Assembly (NCBI GenBank): GCA_021373025.1
Contig: JAJFTL010000022.1
Coordinates: 216,298 to 280,297 of the forward strand
Direction of reading: 5' to 3'
Length of the DNA: 64,000 nt
From: a bacterium
GTDB lineage: Bacteria; Caldisericota; Caldisericia; Cryosericales; Cryosericaceae
The first letter of the stretch is position 1. Each line of letters opens with the position of its first letter. Under the pieces are notes generated by a model. That model did no database searches. It saw only the letters and a program-made list of their open reading frames with translations, and was not told the origin of the DNA. This document shows positions 45,686 to 53,546 of the stretch, in pieces. The translations under genes and the position numbers were made by a program.

Positions 45686-46354
45686 TCACCTCACGTGTGA
45701 AAGCTCGACCTCATGTTTCCAGGCAATCATGAACACAGTTCCACGGTGCACGTCAACGCATTGCCTGGACTCACGAACGACATTGCTCAGCAGTTGCGTT
45801 GAGCCCTGCTCCACGATGGCATGGACCAGAGGGTACGCAAATCCTTCCAGGCTCACCTCGACCTTCGCACTGTCGGGAACAAACGACACAGTCGTCCCCC
45901 GTGGCAGCTGAAGATCGTTGTGATGCATGAGCGGTCTCACGAGACACTGGTCATCCTCGAAGGTGACCTGTCCGAAGTCATCCAGGTGCCGCGCGGCAAC
46001 TTGAAGGTTGAACAGGGTGTGGTCAAGCCTTCCACCCAGTCCGGCCAGCACCAGCACGCCCCCCGCGCGTCCTGACGCCACGAGTTGATCAAATGTTGCC
46101 TCAAGGTCCGAGATGTCCTTGCGGGCCGGCAGCATGATCACTGCGGTACGATCCCTGTCCAGTGTGGCAAGAAGTTCGGGTGCGACGGAGTCGCCGTCTC
46201 CCACAAACAGGTCAGGCACCAGCCCCAGCGTTACTGCTACAGACAGGCCACGGTCTACTGCAGCAAGGTAAGCACCTTTATAGTCGACCGTGCGAAGAAA
46301 GGTGAATGATCCGGGGTCGCCTCCGGCGAAGACAATAGTGGGAGCAGCCGGCAT
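45686..46354 (-). CDS. Thiamine pyrophosphokinase
   Basis: 222 residues. Transfers pyrophosphate from ATP to thiamine, giving the cofactor used by KorB. The signatures are [36 protein letters not shown] and [14 protein letters not shown]. The ATG has GGAGGGG just upstream. No TPP riboswitch precedes it. It lies between rpe and tyrS. Confidence 0.9.
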   Translation of the reverse strand: MPAAPTIVFAGGDPGSFTFLRTVDYKGAYLAAVDRGLSVAVTLGLVPDLFVGDGDSVAPELLATLDRDRTAVIMLPARKDISDLEATFDQLVASGRAGGVLVLAGLGGRLDHTLFNLQVAARHLDDFGQVTFEDDQCLVRPLMHHNDLQLPRGTTVSFVPDSAKVEVSLEGFAYPLVHAIVEQGSTQLLSNVVRESRQCVDVHRGTVFMIAWKHEVELSHVR

Positions 46355-46363
46355 AGCCCCTCC

Positions 46364-47026
46364 CTATTCGCCTCTCAGCGCGCGGACAAATGCAGACGGA
46401 TCGGTTGCCCGAAAGAAGGCAGATCCTGCCGACAGCTCGGTTGCTCCGGCATCGCGCAACGCTGTGGCGTTTGACATGTCTACGCCTCCATCCACCGCGA
46501 TTCTGATCGACAGGCCTGCACGATCTGCAGCCGAACGCAGCTCACGCACCTTGGTCAGCGTCCCCGGGAGGAAAGGCTGTCCGCCGAACCCCGGCTCCAC
46601 CGACATGAGCAGCACGGTGTCCAGGCTTTCAAGCAGAGGTATGACGGACGCTACAGGGGTCGCCGGATTCACGGCGACGCCTCTGCGGATGCCCGGGCGC
46701 TTCAGGAGATCGAGGGCCCTGAAGGGAAATCGTGTGGCTTCCACGTGAAACAGGACTTCGTTCACGCCCGTTGCGAGCATAGCGTCGAATGCGTCCTCGG
46801 GGCGCTCGATCATGAGGTGCGCTCCGCATGGGATCCGTGAGGCCTTCACAATGTCAGCGGCGATGGACCAGCCAAAGGAGATGTTCGGGACAAACCGGCC
46901 ATCCATGATATCGAGGTGCACGCTGTCAGCCCCTGACATGTGGATCCTCTGGAGGTTGGCACCCAGTTGTACAAAGTCCGTGCTCAGCACCGAAATAGAT
47001 ACGGTGATATGCTGTGCCTTGTTCAT
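46364..47026 (-). CDS. rpe: Ribulose-phosphate 3-epimerase
   Basis: 220 residues forming a TIM barrel. Interconverts ribulose 5-phosphate and xylulose 5-phosphate. Motifs are VHLDIMDGRFVPNISFG, LLMSVEPGFGGQPF and AVDGGV. Order PASTA-protein, rpe, thiamine pyrophosphokinase resembles the stkP-rsgA-rpe-thiN cluster of Firmicutes, here without rsgA and without a kinase. Confidence 0.95.
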   Translation of the reverse strand: MNKAQHITVSISVLSTDFVQLGANLQRIHMSGADSVHLDIMDGRFVPNISFGWSIAADIVKASRIPCGAHLMIERPEDAFDAMLATGVNEVLFHVEATRFPFRALDLLKRPGIRRGVAVNPATPVASVIPLLESLDTVLLMSVEPGFGGQPFLPGTLTKVRELRSAADRAGLSIRIAVDGGVDMSNATALRDAGATELSAGSAFFRATDPSAFVRALRGE

Positions 47027-47721
47027 GGGACCTTGGATACGGTCAGCTCGATCCAGCCGCCCTTTTCAATAGCGTCACCGGCAGCTGGCTCCTGCACCAG
47101 CACAAGTTGAGCAGGTTGGGTTACCTGAGCTGACACGATGACCTTGCTGACGGACAGCCCAAGAGCAGCAACCTGTTTTCTGGCTTCTGTGAGGGAGAGC
47201 CCGACCAGATCGGGCATGATGGCCAGGGTTCCCTTGCTGATCGTCAGAGTCACGGTTGACCCCCTGCTGATTTCGGAGTTCGCAGGCGGGTCCTGCGCCA
47301 GCACCGTACCCACAGGACTGGGGTCGACCTTCTCGATCAGGTCACCTAAAACAAGGTTGTTCGCCGTGATGAACGTCTGGGCAGTTTCGAAGGTGCCACC
47401 TACAAAGTTGTCCAGGGTAAGGGTGACCGGGCCCGAGCTGGTTACGACATTGATGATGCGCCCCTTTTGCACCATGGTCTGCGGCTGCGGATCCTGTCTG
47501 AGTACAAAATCAATCGGCATCACGTCGGAGTTTTCGGACGATGTCACCTGCACCTGCACCCCTGCTTCTGCGGCCTTGGTTTCTGCCTGCCGGATGTTGA
47601 GGCCGACCAGCACTGGAGCCAGGACCATGGTTTGCCCGGTTGACCCGGCAGAACAGCCGGCAACCATGATGGCGCAGATGATCACGACCGTCAGCGCATA
47701 TCTTGACAACGTGTGCTTCAT
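47023..47721 (-). CDS. PASTA-domain lipoprotein
   Basis: 232 residues. A signal peptide with lipobox VAGC puts C23 at the membrane surface. Three PASTA domains follow (about 32-95, 98-165 and 166-232), each with a typical GLxxxxA pattern. PASTA domains bind peptidoglycan fragments or beta-lactams and are usually attached to a Ser/Thr kinase or a class B PBP. Here the module is free, and no kinase is in the window. GAGGTAG ribosome site; the gene overlaps the rpe start by four bases. Confidence 0.88.
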   Translation of the reverse strand: MKHTLSRYALTVVIICAIMVAGCSAGSTGQTMVLAPVLVGLNIRQAETKAAEAGVQVQVTSSENSDVMPIDFVLRQDPQPQTMVQKGRIINVVTSSGPVTLTLDNFVGGTFETAQTFITANNLVLGDLIEKVDPSPVGTVLAQDPPANSEISRGSTVTLTISKGTLAIMPDLVGLSLTEARKQVAALGLSVSKVIVSAQVTQPAQLVLVQEPAAGDAIEKGGWIELTVSKVP

Positions 47722-47827
47722 GAAATCTACCTCACCTCAGGGGGACAGACCTGGACTTCGCTGCATCCCTCATACCACTGTGTGGACGTCGAACCGGCGT
47801 CGGCTCAGACAAGCCCTATTCTTTTTT

Positions 47828-47854
47828 AGTATACGTCCGAGCGAAAATAGTCAA
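47828..47854 (-). promoter_or_regulatory. Predicted promoter for the PASTA-rpe-tyrS operon
   Basis: On the minus strand TTGACT (47854-47849) and TATACT (47833-47828) with a 15-base spacer, about 107 bases before the lipoprotein start. It faces the promoter at 47874-47901 back to back. Confidence 0.45.
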
Positions 47855-47873
47855 TCACGGCAGGCCAGACGCA

Positions 47874-47901
47874 TTGACAGCGATACCTAAGGAGATACAA
47901 T
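47874..47901 (+). promoter_or_regulatory. Predicted promoter for the cDPGS-argF operon
   Basis: A perfect TTGACA (47874-47879) and TACAAT (47896-47901) with a 16-base spacer. The expected transcript start lies at the base of a small hairpin, ATGCCC (47906-47911) with GGGCAT (47918-47923), just before the gene. Confidence 0.7.
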
Positions 47902-47952
47902 AAAAATGCCCTATTGCGGGCATTGGACGTTATTCTCTGTAGAGGAGGTTTT

Positions 47953-49269
47953 ATGAAAAAGAGAGTCTTGATCATGGGAGCTGCGGGCAGGGACTTCCAC
48001 AACTTCAACGTCGTCTATCGGGACAACCCGGACTATGAGGTGGTGGCATTCACGGCAACGCAGATCCCCGGCATCGACGACAAGAAATACCCTGCTGCCC
48101 TTGCCGGCAAGCTCTACCCGAATGGCATTCCGATCTACCCAGAGTCCGATCTCGACAGGCTTATCGCGGAGCTCAATGTCGATGAAGTAGTATTCGCGTA
48201 TTCTGATCAGTCGCACGTAAACGTGATGCACAAGGCCTCCCAGGCCCTCGCGGACGGCAGTGATTTCATTCTGCTTGGTCCGAAGAGTACACAGATCAAG
48301 TCGACCAAGCCCGTCATCTCGATCTGTGCAGTGCGTACAGGCTCTGGCAAGAGCCAGACCAGTCGCGCTGTTGTGCGCGCGCTGCGGGCAGCCGGCAAAA
48401 GGGTTGTTTCTATTAGGCATCCGATGCCATATGGCGACCTCGTGGCCCAGGCAAGTGAGCGCTTTGCAACGTATGCAGATCTCGACAAGTACAAATGCAC
48501 GATCGAGGAGCGGGAGGAGTACGAACCGCATATCGACATGGGTGCAGTCATCTATGCCGGGGTCGATTATGAGATGATCCTTCGCGAGGCCGAGAAGGAA
48601 GCCGACGTCATCATCTGGGACGGTGGCAACAATGATTTCTCCTTCTACGTTCCGGACCTCAGGATTACCGTTGCCGACCCACTGCGTGCCGGCAACGAGT
48701 TGACCTATTATCCAGGTGAGACCAACTTCAGGCAGGCAGACGTCGTCGTGATCAATAAGGTCGACTCTGCAACGCCGGCACAGCTGGCTGAAGTGCGCGA
48801 CAACATGTATCGGGTCAACCCCAAGGCCATCATGATCGAGGCAGCCTCGCCCGTGTTTGTGAAGGACCCGGACATGATCCGCGGCAAGCGCGTGCTGGTG
48901 ATCGAGGATGGCCCGACGCTCACGCACGGTGAAATGACGTATGGCGCAGGGTATGTTGCGGCTCTGAAATATGGGGCCTCTGAAATTGTCGATCCTCATC
49001 CCTATGCGGTCGGTTCCATCAAGACCACCTTCGAGAAGTACACCCAGAAGATGAGTATCCTGCCAGCTATGGGCTATAGCGACGAACAGATCGAAGACCT
49101 TCGGCAGACAATCGAGGCAACGCCGTGCGACGTCGTGGTCATGGGCACGCCCATCGACCTGCTGCGTGTCATGAAACTGACCAAGCCATCGGTTCGCGTT
49201 ACCTATGAGCTGCAGGAGATTGGCACACCGACGGTTGCCGATGTCCTGAAGAAATTCGGGCTCATCTAG
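47953..49269 (+). CDS. Cyclic 2,3-diphosphoglycerate synthetase-like P-loop protein
   Basis: 438 residues. The N-terminal half has a Rossmann-like fold (KKRVLIMGAAGRDFHNFN) and the second half a P-loop GTPase/kinase domain with VRTGSGKSQTSR near 127-138. Size and features match archaeal cDPGS, which makes the thermoprotectant cyclic 2,3-bisphosphoglycerate. In fermenting bacteria this family is commonly next to ornithine carbamoyltransferase, as here, so its actual role there is open. ATG at 47953 with GAGGAGG just upstream; the longer frame is unneeded. Confidence 0.8.
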   Translation: MKKRVLIMGAAGRDFHNFNVVYRDNPDYEVVAFTATQIPGIDDKKYPAALAGKLYPNGIPIYPESDLDRLIAELNVDEVVFAYSDQSHVNVMHKASQALADGSDFILLGPKSTQIKSTKPVISICAVRTGSGKSQTSRAVVRALRAAGKRVVSIRHPMPYGDLVAQASERFATYADLDKYKCTIEEREEYEPHIDMGAVIYAGVDYEMILREAEKEADVIIWDGGNNDFSFYVPDLRITVADPLRAGNELTYYPGETNFRQADVVVINKVDSATPAQLAEVRDNMYRVNPKAIMIEAASPVFVKDPDMIRGKRVLVIEDGPTLTHGEMTYGAGYVAALKYGASEIVDPHPYAVGSIKTTFEKYTQKMSILPAMGYSDEQIEDLRQTIEATPCDVVVMGTPIDLLRVMKLTKPSVRVTYELQEIGTPTVADVLKKFGLI

Positions 49270-49280
49270 TCAGAGGGCAT

Positions 49281-50216
49281 ATGGCTACAAAACTCAAAGG
49301 AAGAGATCTGCTGTGCCTCAGCGACTTCTCCAGGGAAGAGATCCTTGAGATCATCTCCTTTGGCGACAAACTGAAGATGGACGCCATGGCGGGGAAGCAG
49401 GAGCGTTACCTTGACGGCAAGTCCGTTGCCATGATCTTTCAGAAGGCATCGACGAGGACTCGTGTTTCCTTCGAGGTTGCCGCATTCGAGCTGGGAGCCC
49501 ATGCTCTGTATCTCAATTCCAACGATATGCAGCTGCGCCGCGGTGAAACGATCGCCGATACCGCGCATGTGCTTTCTCGGTACGTGGCAGGCATCGTTGC
49601 ACGCGTCTTCGCCCACCAGGACCTCATCGACCTTGCTGCCAACAGCGATGCTCCAGTCATCAATGCGCTGTCCGACCTGAGCCATCCCTGCCAAATCCTT
49701 GGCGATCTCATGACCATCCGCGAAAAGAAAGGCACGCTGAAGGGCCTGAGGCTCGCCTACGTTGGAGACGGCAACAACGTGGCAAATTCTCTTCTGTTGG
49801 GCTGTGCCCATGTTGGCATCAGTATTGCGGTGGCGTCGCCCCGGGGATTCGAGCCAAAGGATGAAATTGTCAAGACTGCGACCGAATTTGCCAAGCGAAG
49901 CGGCAGCACGGTCCTTATCACCAACGATCCGCTTGTTTCCGTTCAGGATGTAGACGCCGTGTACACCGACGTGTGGGCGTCCATGGGGCAAGAGGCGGAA
50001 CACGATGAGCGTATGAAGGTCATGCGCCCCTTCTCTCTGACTGCCGACCTGATGCACCACGCCAGGAAGGATGCGATTGTCCTGCACTGTCTGCCCGCGC
50101 ATCGTGGCGAGGAGATCACCGACGAAGTCATGGATGGTCCACAGAGCGTCGTGTTCGACCAGGCCGAGAACAGGCTCCATATTCAGAAAGCGATCCTGGC
50201 TCTTCTGCTTGCCTGA
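49281..50216 (+). CDS. argF: Ornithine carbamoyltransferase
   Basis: 311 residues. Converts ornithine and carbamoyl phosphate to citrulline, or the reverse in arginine fermentation. Signatures are STRTR (57-61), LSHPCQ and the ornithine motif HCLPAHRGEE. It begins 11 bases after the cDPGS-like gene. Sequence does not separate anabolic argF from catabolic arcB; no carbamate kinase or arginine deiminase is nearby. A clear terminator follows. Confidence 0.95.
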   Translation: MATKLKGRDLLCLSDFSREEILEIISFGDKLKMDAMAGKQERYLDGKSVAMIFQKASTRTRVSFEVAAFELGAHALYLNSNDMQLRRGETIADTAHVLSRYVAGIVARVFAHQDLIDLAANSDAPVINALSDLSHPCQILGDLMTIREKKGTLKGLRLAYVGDGNNVANSLLLGCAHVGISIAVASPRGFEPKDEIVKTATEFAKRSGSTVLITNDPLVSVQDVDAVYTDVWASMGQEAEHDERMKVMRPFSLTADLMHHARKDAIVLHCLPAHRGEEITDEVMDGPQSVVFDQAENRLHIQKAILALLLA

Positions 50217-50246
50217 CGCTCCACGTCATCACAGAACAGTATGAAC

Positions 50247-50273
50247 AAGGCCGGGCGATCCCCCGGCCTTTTG
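50247..50273 (+). terminator. Rho-independent terminator after argF
   Basis: AAGGCCGGG (50247-50255) pairs perfectly with CCCGGCCTT (50262-50270), a 9-bp stem with a 6-base loop, followed by TT. It lies about 30 bases after the argF stop. Confidence 0.85.
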
Positions 50274-50303
50274 TCGTACTCCCAGCTATCGACCAGGCAG
50301 TTG

Positions 50304-51014
50304 TCAATTGGCAGTTGCCACCGCCGCAAGGAACTCTTCCAGATACTGAGCCTCGGGCATTCCGCCAATGACTTCGCGGTCTTCATTGATGATGCTCTTT
50401 GGTACCGAGCTGACGTAGTACTGATCGGAGAGTTCGGGAAACTCGTTCGCTTCGATGACCTCTGCGCGAATGAGCGGATTCACCATGCCAAACTGCTGGG
50501 CGAGGCGTGCCGCTACGGGGCAGTGAGGACAGCTGGGCGTGACGAACACCTTGATCGACGCGGGCTCGGTCAGCTTCTCGAGCGAAGCGATGGTATCTGC
50601 CGACAGGCGGGTCTTGCCCTGAGAGGCGTCCACGATGCCATCGATCAGCGTCATGAATTCGTACCCCAGCGGTGTGCCGATATAGAGCAGTGGCCTCTTG
50701 GTATCCGAGCCCTGGATGACGATCGACGGCACGTGCGTGATTTTGAATTCTGCCACGGTGTCGTCGACGACCGAATACTGGACCACGTTCAGCTGAATGA
50801 GGGGCGACAGCTCCTTCACCTCTTCCAGCACCTGCTGTGCAATTGGCAGGTATTCTCTGTTGGCATCATTCACCAGCGGTTCGGCGCCGTCGGGTGATGT
50901 GCACGTTACTCCCGTGTCTGTCGACGTGATAAGGGTCAGTGTTACCGGACCGGTCAGTTCTTTGGCGAAGCGATCTCGCAACGATTGAGCATCTTCAGCT
51001 TTCAATAAAGCCAT
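50304..51014 (-). CDS. Protein disulfide oxidoreductase-like (tandem thioredoxin folds)
   Basis: 236 residues with two thioredoxin-like domains. The C-terminal active site is CPHC (C162, C165), followed by a cis-proline (VSSVPK). In the N-terminal domain the corresponding site has only one cysteine (C38), so it is probably structural. Family members from thermophiles and anaerobes work with NADPH-thioredoxin reductase, and trxB lies directly upstream. The ATG has a GGAGG ribosome site. No membrane segment. Confidence 0.85.
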   Translation of the reverse strand: MALLKAEDAQSLRDRFAKELTGPVTLTLITSTDTGVTCTSPDGAEPLVNDANREYLPIAQQVLEEVKELSPLIQLNVVQYSVVDDTVAEFKITHVPSIVIQGSDTKRPLLYIGTPLGYEFMTLIDGIVDASQGKTRLSADTIASLEKLTEPASIKVFVTPSCPHCPVAARLAQQFGMVNPLIRAEVIEANEFPELSDQYYVSSVPKSIINEDREVIGGMPEAQYLEEFLAAVATAN

Positions 51015-51049
51015 TCTGGTTCCTCCTGTGATTTTTATATGTCTGGTTC

Positions 51050-51071
51050 ACCGTTTGCCGCGGCAAACGGT
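51050..51071. promoter_or_regulatory. Perfect 22-bp palindrome between trxB and the disulfide oxidoreductase gene
   Basis: ACCGTTTGCCG (51050-51060) is followed directly by its exact reverse complement (51061-51071). It lies 36 bases before the oxidoreductase start and 71 bases after the trxB stop. It is either a transcription factor operator or, as RNA, a hairpin that ends trxB transcription. No T-run follows on either strand. Confidence 0.55.
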
Positions 51072-51141
51072 CAATCCTGCTAAGTGGTCGACCCTCCCCG
51101 TATCGATACACCTCGGTGCACTTCGTTGGGGCTGTAGGGGA

Positions 51142-52125
51142 TCAGCGCTTGAGATTCCGTATGTACTGCTCGGCGCTGATGACGGCAATGGCTCCGTCCG
51201 CGCAAGCGGTGATGACCTGCTTAAGCGGCGTATCGGTGACATCTCCTACAGCAAACAGGCCTTTCAGCGAGGTTTCCTTATTGGCGTTGACCTTGACAAG
51301 ACCCTTGTCTGTCAATTCGACGAGGTCCCTGACAAGCTCACTGTTCGGTTTCTCTCCGATCGAACCAAAGATGCCGTTGACGTGAAGCGTTTCCCTTCTG
51401 TGCGTTCGCACATCCTCGATGACCAGCTCCTCGACCCTGCGGTCGCCCAGGACATCGACAGGAATGCAATCAAGCTTCAGCTCGATGCGGGGATTGGCGA
51501 GTACCTGTTCCTGAAGGATGTGGGCAGCCCTGAATTCGACTCTGCGGTGCACCAGGAAGACCTTGGTGGCAAACTTGCTCAGGTAGAGGGCCTCGTGCAG
51601 TGCAGCATCACCACCGCCGACCACGGCGACCACCTTGTTCTTGAAGAACGCTGCGTCACAGGTGGCGCAGTACGAAATCCCCTTGCCCCTAAACTGCTCT
51701 TCCTGGGGGACGGGCAGCTTGACAGGCTCCGAGCCGGTGGAAAGGATGACCGATGTTGCCTGGATCTCACCGGTGTCCGTACCAAGATAGTAGCGGCCGT
51801 TTTGCTTCCGGATGCTTGTCACGGCATTCAGGGTGATATGGCCGACGAACCTCTCGGCGTGCTTCCTGAACCTCTCGCCCAGTTCTTCTCCCGAGATACC
51901 CTCAGGAAAGCCGGGGAAGTTGTCGACCCAGTCTGAGGTGGTGATGAGTCCACCGATGGAGAGCTTCTCAAGGACAATGGTCTCCAGTCTTGCCCTTGCG
52001 GCATAGATAGCTGCTGTCAATCCTCCGGGACCTGCACCCACAATGGCGACATCATAGACAATATCTGTACGAAGCCCTTGCTGCTCAGCGGTGTCAACGG
52101 CGGCACCCACATCACCTTCACTCAT
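51142..52125 (-). CDS. trxB: Thioredoxin reductase
   Basis: 327 residues. FAD/NAD(P)H enzyme that reduces thioredoxin or the disulfide oxidoreductase next door. GAGPGG (30-35) binds FAD, CATC is the active site (C153, C156) and VVGGGDAALHEA binds NAD(P)H. About 20 residues more than usual precede the FAD motif. The ATG at 52125 has AGGAGGAATC upstream. Its regulatory region is unusual; see the operator at 52221-52236. Confidence 0.96.
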   Translation of the reverse strand: MSEGDVGAAVDTAEQQGLRTDIVYDVAIVGAGPGGLTAAIYAARARLETIVLEKLSIGGLITTSDWVDNFPGFPEGISGEELGERFRKHAERFVGHITLNAVTSIRKQNGRYYLGTDTGEIQATSVILSTGSEPVKLPVPQEEQFRGKGISYCATCDAAFFKNKVVAVVGGGDAALHEALYLSKFATKVFLVHRRVEFRAAHILQEQVLANPRIELKLDCIPVDVLGDRRVEELVIEDVRTHRRETLHVNGIFGSIGEKPNSELVRDLVELTDKGLVKVNANKETSLKGLFAVGDVTDTPLKQVITACADGAIAVISAEQYIRNLKR

Positions 52126-52174
52126 GATTCCTCCTGGCTCTTGAACTGCAAAGCAAGCCACACTCCAGATGTCC

Positions 52175-52197
52175 GCTTCCCCGCAGACAGGGGAAGC
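52175..52197 (-). other. Perfect 8-bp hairpin in the trxB leader
   Basis: GCTTCCCC (52175-52182) and GGGGAAGC (52190-52197) with a 7-base loop, 50 to 72 bases before the trxB start. There is no T-run on either strand. It may act as a 5' stabiliser or attenuator, or end rsfS transcription. Confidence 0.5.
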
Positions 52198-52220
52198 AGC
52201 TCACAAATACTGCACTCTGC

Positions 52221-52249
52221 ATACCCCGGAGGGTATACAGGAGAGTATA
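52221..52249 (-). promoter_or_regulatory. CsoR/CstR-type operator next to the trxB promoter
   Basis: ATACCC (52221-52226) and GGGTAT (52231-52236) form an inverted repeat with a 4-base centre (CGGA), the shape of operators bound by the CsoR/CstR/RcnR family. On the minus strand it directly follows a TATACT -10 (52249-52244), so a bound repressor would sit on the start site. A weak TTGCAT lies 15 bases before the -10. The regulator gene is not in the window. Confidence 0.55.
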
Positions 52250-52283
52250 GGCAGAACGGCGAGAATGCAACAGGCGGAGGCCG

Positions 52284-52664
52284 CTAGTCGTTCAAGGTTT
52301 CAACTTGTTTCTGTGAACTGCTGCGGGAGCGGCGTTGAGAGATGCGTGTCCACAGTCCCTCCAGGTCATAGCGTTCCCGAACCTCGCGTCCGACAAAAAT
52401 GTGGAACATCACGTCGCCGTAGTCACAGACGACCCAGTCGGACTCGGGCGATGACTCCGTGAAGACAGATACGCCGGCGTCAGGTCGCACAGTCTTGAGA
52501 GTCTTCGTCAGCAGCGCGTCAGCCAATACCGTATTATCCACCGTGGCGATGACCAGAAAATCAAACAAGGGGGCTCGATTTCTCACGTCGATGATCTTGA
52601 CCGACTCAGCCCCCATGTTCTCGCATTCGCTGACGATCCGATTCGCAAGTCGCTTCCCGTTCAT
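52284..52664 (-). CDS. rsfS: Ribosomal silencing factor RsfS
   Basis: 126 residues. Binds uL14 and blocks joining of ribosomal subunits during slow growth. VKIIDVRNRAPLFDFLVIAT, the SSPESDWVVCDYGDVMFHIF core and REVRERYDLEGLW match the family. A GTG at 52670 is an alternative start; the ATG at 52664 has GAGAGG 5 bases before it. It has no nadD neighbour. Confidence 0.93.
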   Translation of the reverse strand: MNGKRLANRIVSECENMGAESVKIIDVRNRAPLFDFLVIATVDNTVLADALLTKTLKTVRPDAGVSVFTESSPESDWVVCDYGDVMFHIFVGREVRERYDLEGLWTRISQRRSRSSSQKQVETLND

Positions 52665-52853
52665 GAGCACCTCTCACAAGCAAATGGTCCTGCACCTGTA
52701 GTGTAGAATGTCCCACCGTAAAAGCAACCACCCCCGCACCTCGTCGTGAACGGGAGCGCCTGGCGTCTGTCGGGATCTCGCTGTTCAGGTAGCGGAGGGG
52801 ACATGGCGAGGCTGTACGGAGACTCCGCGCGTTTCCGATTGCAGGAGCTGCTC

Positions 52854-52881
52854 TTGCTCTGCCAGCTCTTCCGAATAGAAT
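52854..52881 (+). promoter_or_regulatory. Predicted promoter for the pseudopilin gene
   Basis: TTGCTC (52854-52859) and TAGAAT (52876-52881) with a 16-base spacer, 31 bases before the start. Apart from this site, the 240 bases between rsfS and the pseudopilin gene show nothing else I can name. Confidence 0.5.
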
Positions 52882-52912
52882 CACTGAGAAACCACGTCTA
52901 GGAAGGAGAGCT

Positions 52913-53434
52913 GTGCCCCGCCGAAAAGGTTTCACGCTTCAGGAGCTGGTCATCGTGGTCGCGATTATGGTGATTCTGGTCGCGATTGCTGTGCCACGCC
53001 TCGACCGATATGTTGCGCGGGTCCGGCTGCAGTTTGCCGGTATGACGCTTGTCCAGGATCTGCGAGACATGCAGATGAATGCCGAGGTCGACGAATCATT
53101 CTATACCATCGTCTTTGTGACCAACGAGAACCGCTACTACTTCAGAAAAGGCACCAAGTCGTCGGCGCCACCAGGAACCATAAGGACGGAACGGTTCTTG
53201 TCCCGGTCTGCAGGGTTTCCTCTTGCTGCCGGCAACAGGATCCCTGTTTCTGCAGTCTTTGGCACTCAGACATCGATGGTCAGCCCCGTGGTCACCATGA
53301 GCTTCAACGAGATGGGGCGCCCCGCCGGTGCTTCAGGCGGTGGGCACGTGACCCTCATGAACACATACGGCGACCGCGTCGATGTCATTGTCACGCCCGT
53401 TGACGGCAACATTCGCATGGCCTGGATCGACTAA
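52913..53434 (+). CDS. Type II secretion/type IV pilus pseudopilin (GspH-like)
   Basis: 173 residues. The prepilin processing site is KG|FTLQEL, with the phenylalanine to be methylated at 7 and the conserved glutamate at 11, followed by a hydrophobic helix (VIVVAIMVILVAIAVP). The rest is a soluble beta-rich domain. No peptidase, ATPase or other pilus genes lie nearby, so it is an isolated component of a system encoded elsewhere. GTG start with GGAAGGAG upstream. Confidence 0.88.
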   Translation: MPRRKGFTLQELVIVVAIMVILVAIAVPRLDRYVARVRLQFAGMTLVQDLRDMQMNAEVDESFYTIVFVTNENRYYFRKGTKSSAPPGTIRTERFLSRSAGFPLAAGNRIPVSAVFGTQTSMVSPVVTMSFNEMGRPAGASGGGHVTLMNTYGDRVDVIVTPVDGNIRMAWID

Positions 53435-53436
53435 CT

Positions 53437-53471
53437 TGTAACATTCGGGACGGTTCCAAACTGTAACATTC
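53437..53471 (+). repeat. REP-like palindrome, copy 1 (half element)
   Basis: Begins TGTAACATTCGGGACGGTTCC, two bases after the pseudopilin stop, and ends CTGTAACATTC. The second half, seen in copies 2 and 3, is missing. It marks the upstream side of the transposase. Confidence 0.8.
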
Positions 53472-53501
53472 TCAAGGACAACTGCAATTGGAGGAGCAAC
53501 G

Positions 53502-53546
53502 ATGTCAAGCACATGGTTCGTGTGGGTGGATAGATCAGATGAGTAG
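53502..53546 (+). CDS. 14-codon leader ORF upstream of the transposase
   Basis: ATG at 53502 with GGAGGAG just upstream (53490-53496) encodes MSSTWFVWVDRSDE and stops at 53544-53546, overlapping the transposase start codon by 8 bases. The transposase itself has only a weak ribosome site, so translational coupling is likely. Evidence is only the ribosome site and overlap. Confidence 0.4.
   Translation: MSSTWFVWVDRSDE

Noticed and set aside
47911..48999. Minus-strand frame of 362 codons opposite the cDPGS-like gene
   Set aside because: The plus-strand product matches a known family with strong start signals; the antisense frame is a by-product of codon bias.
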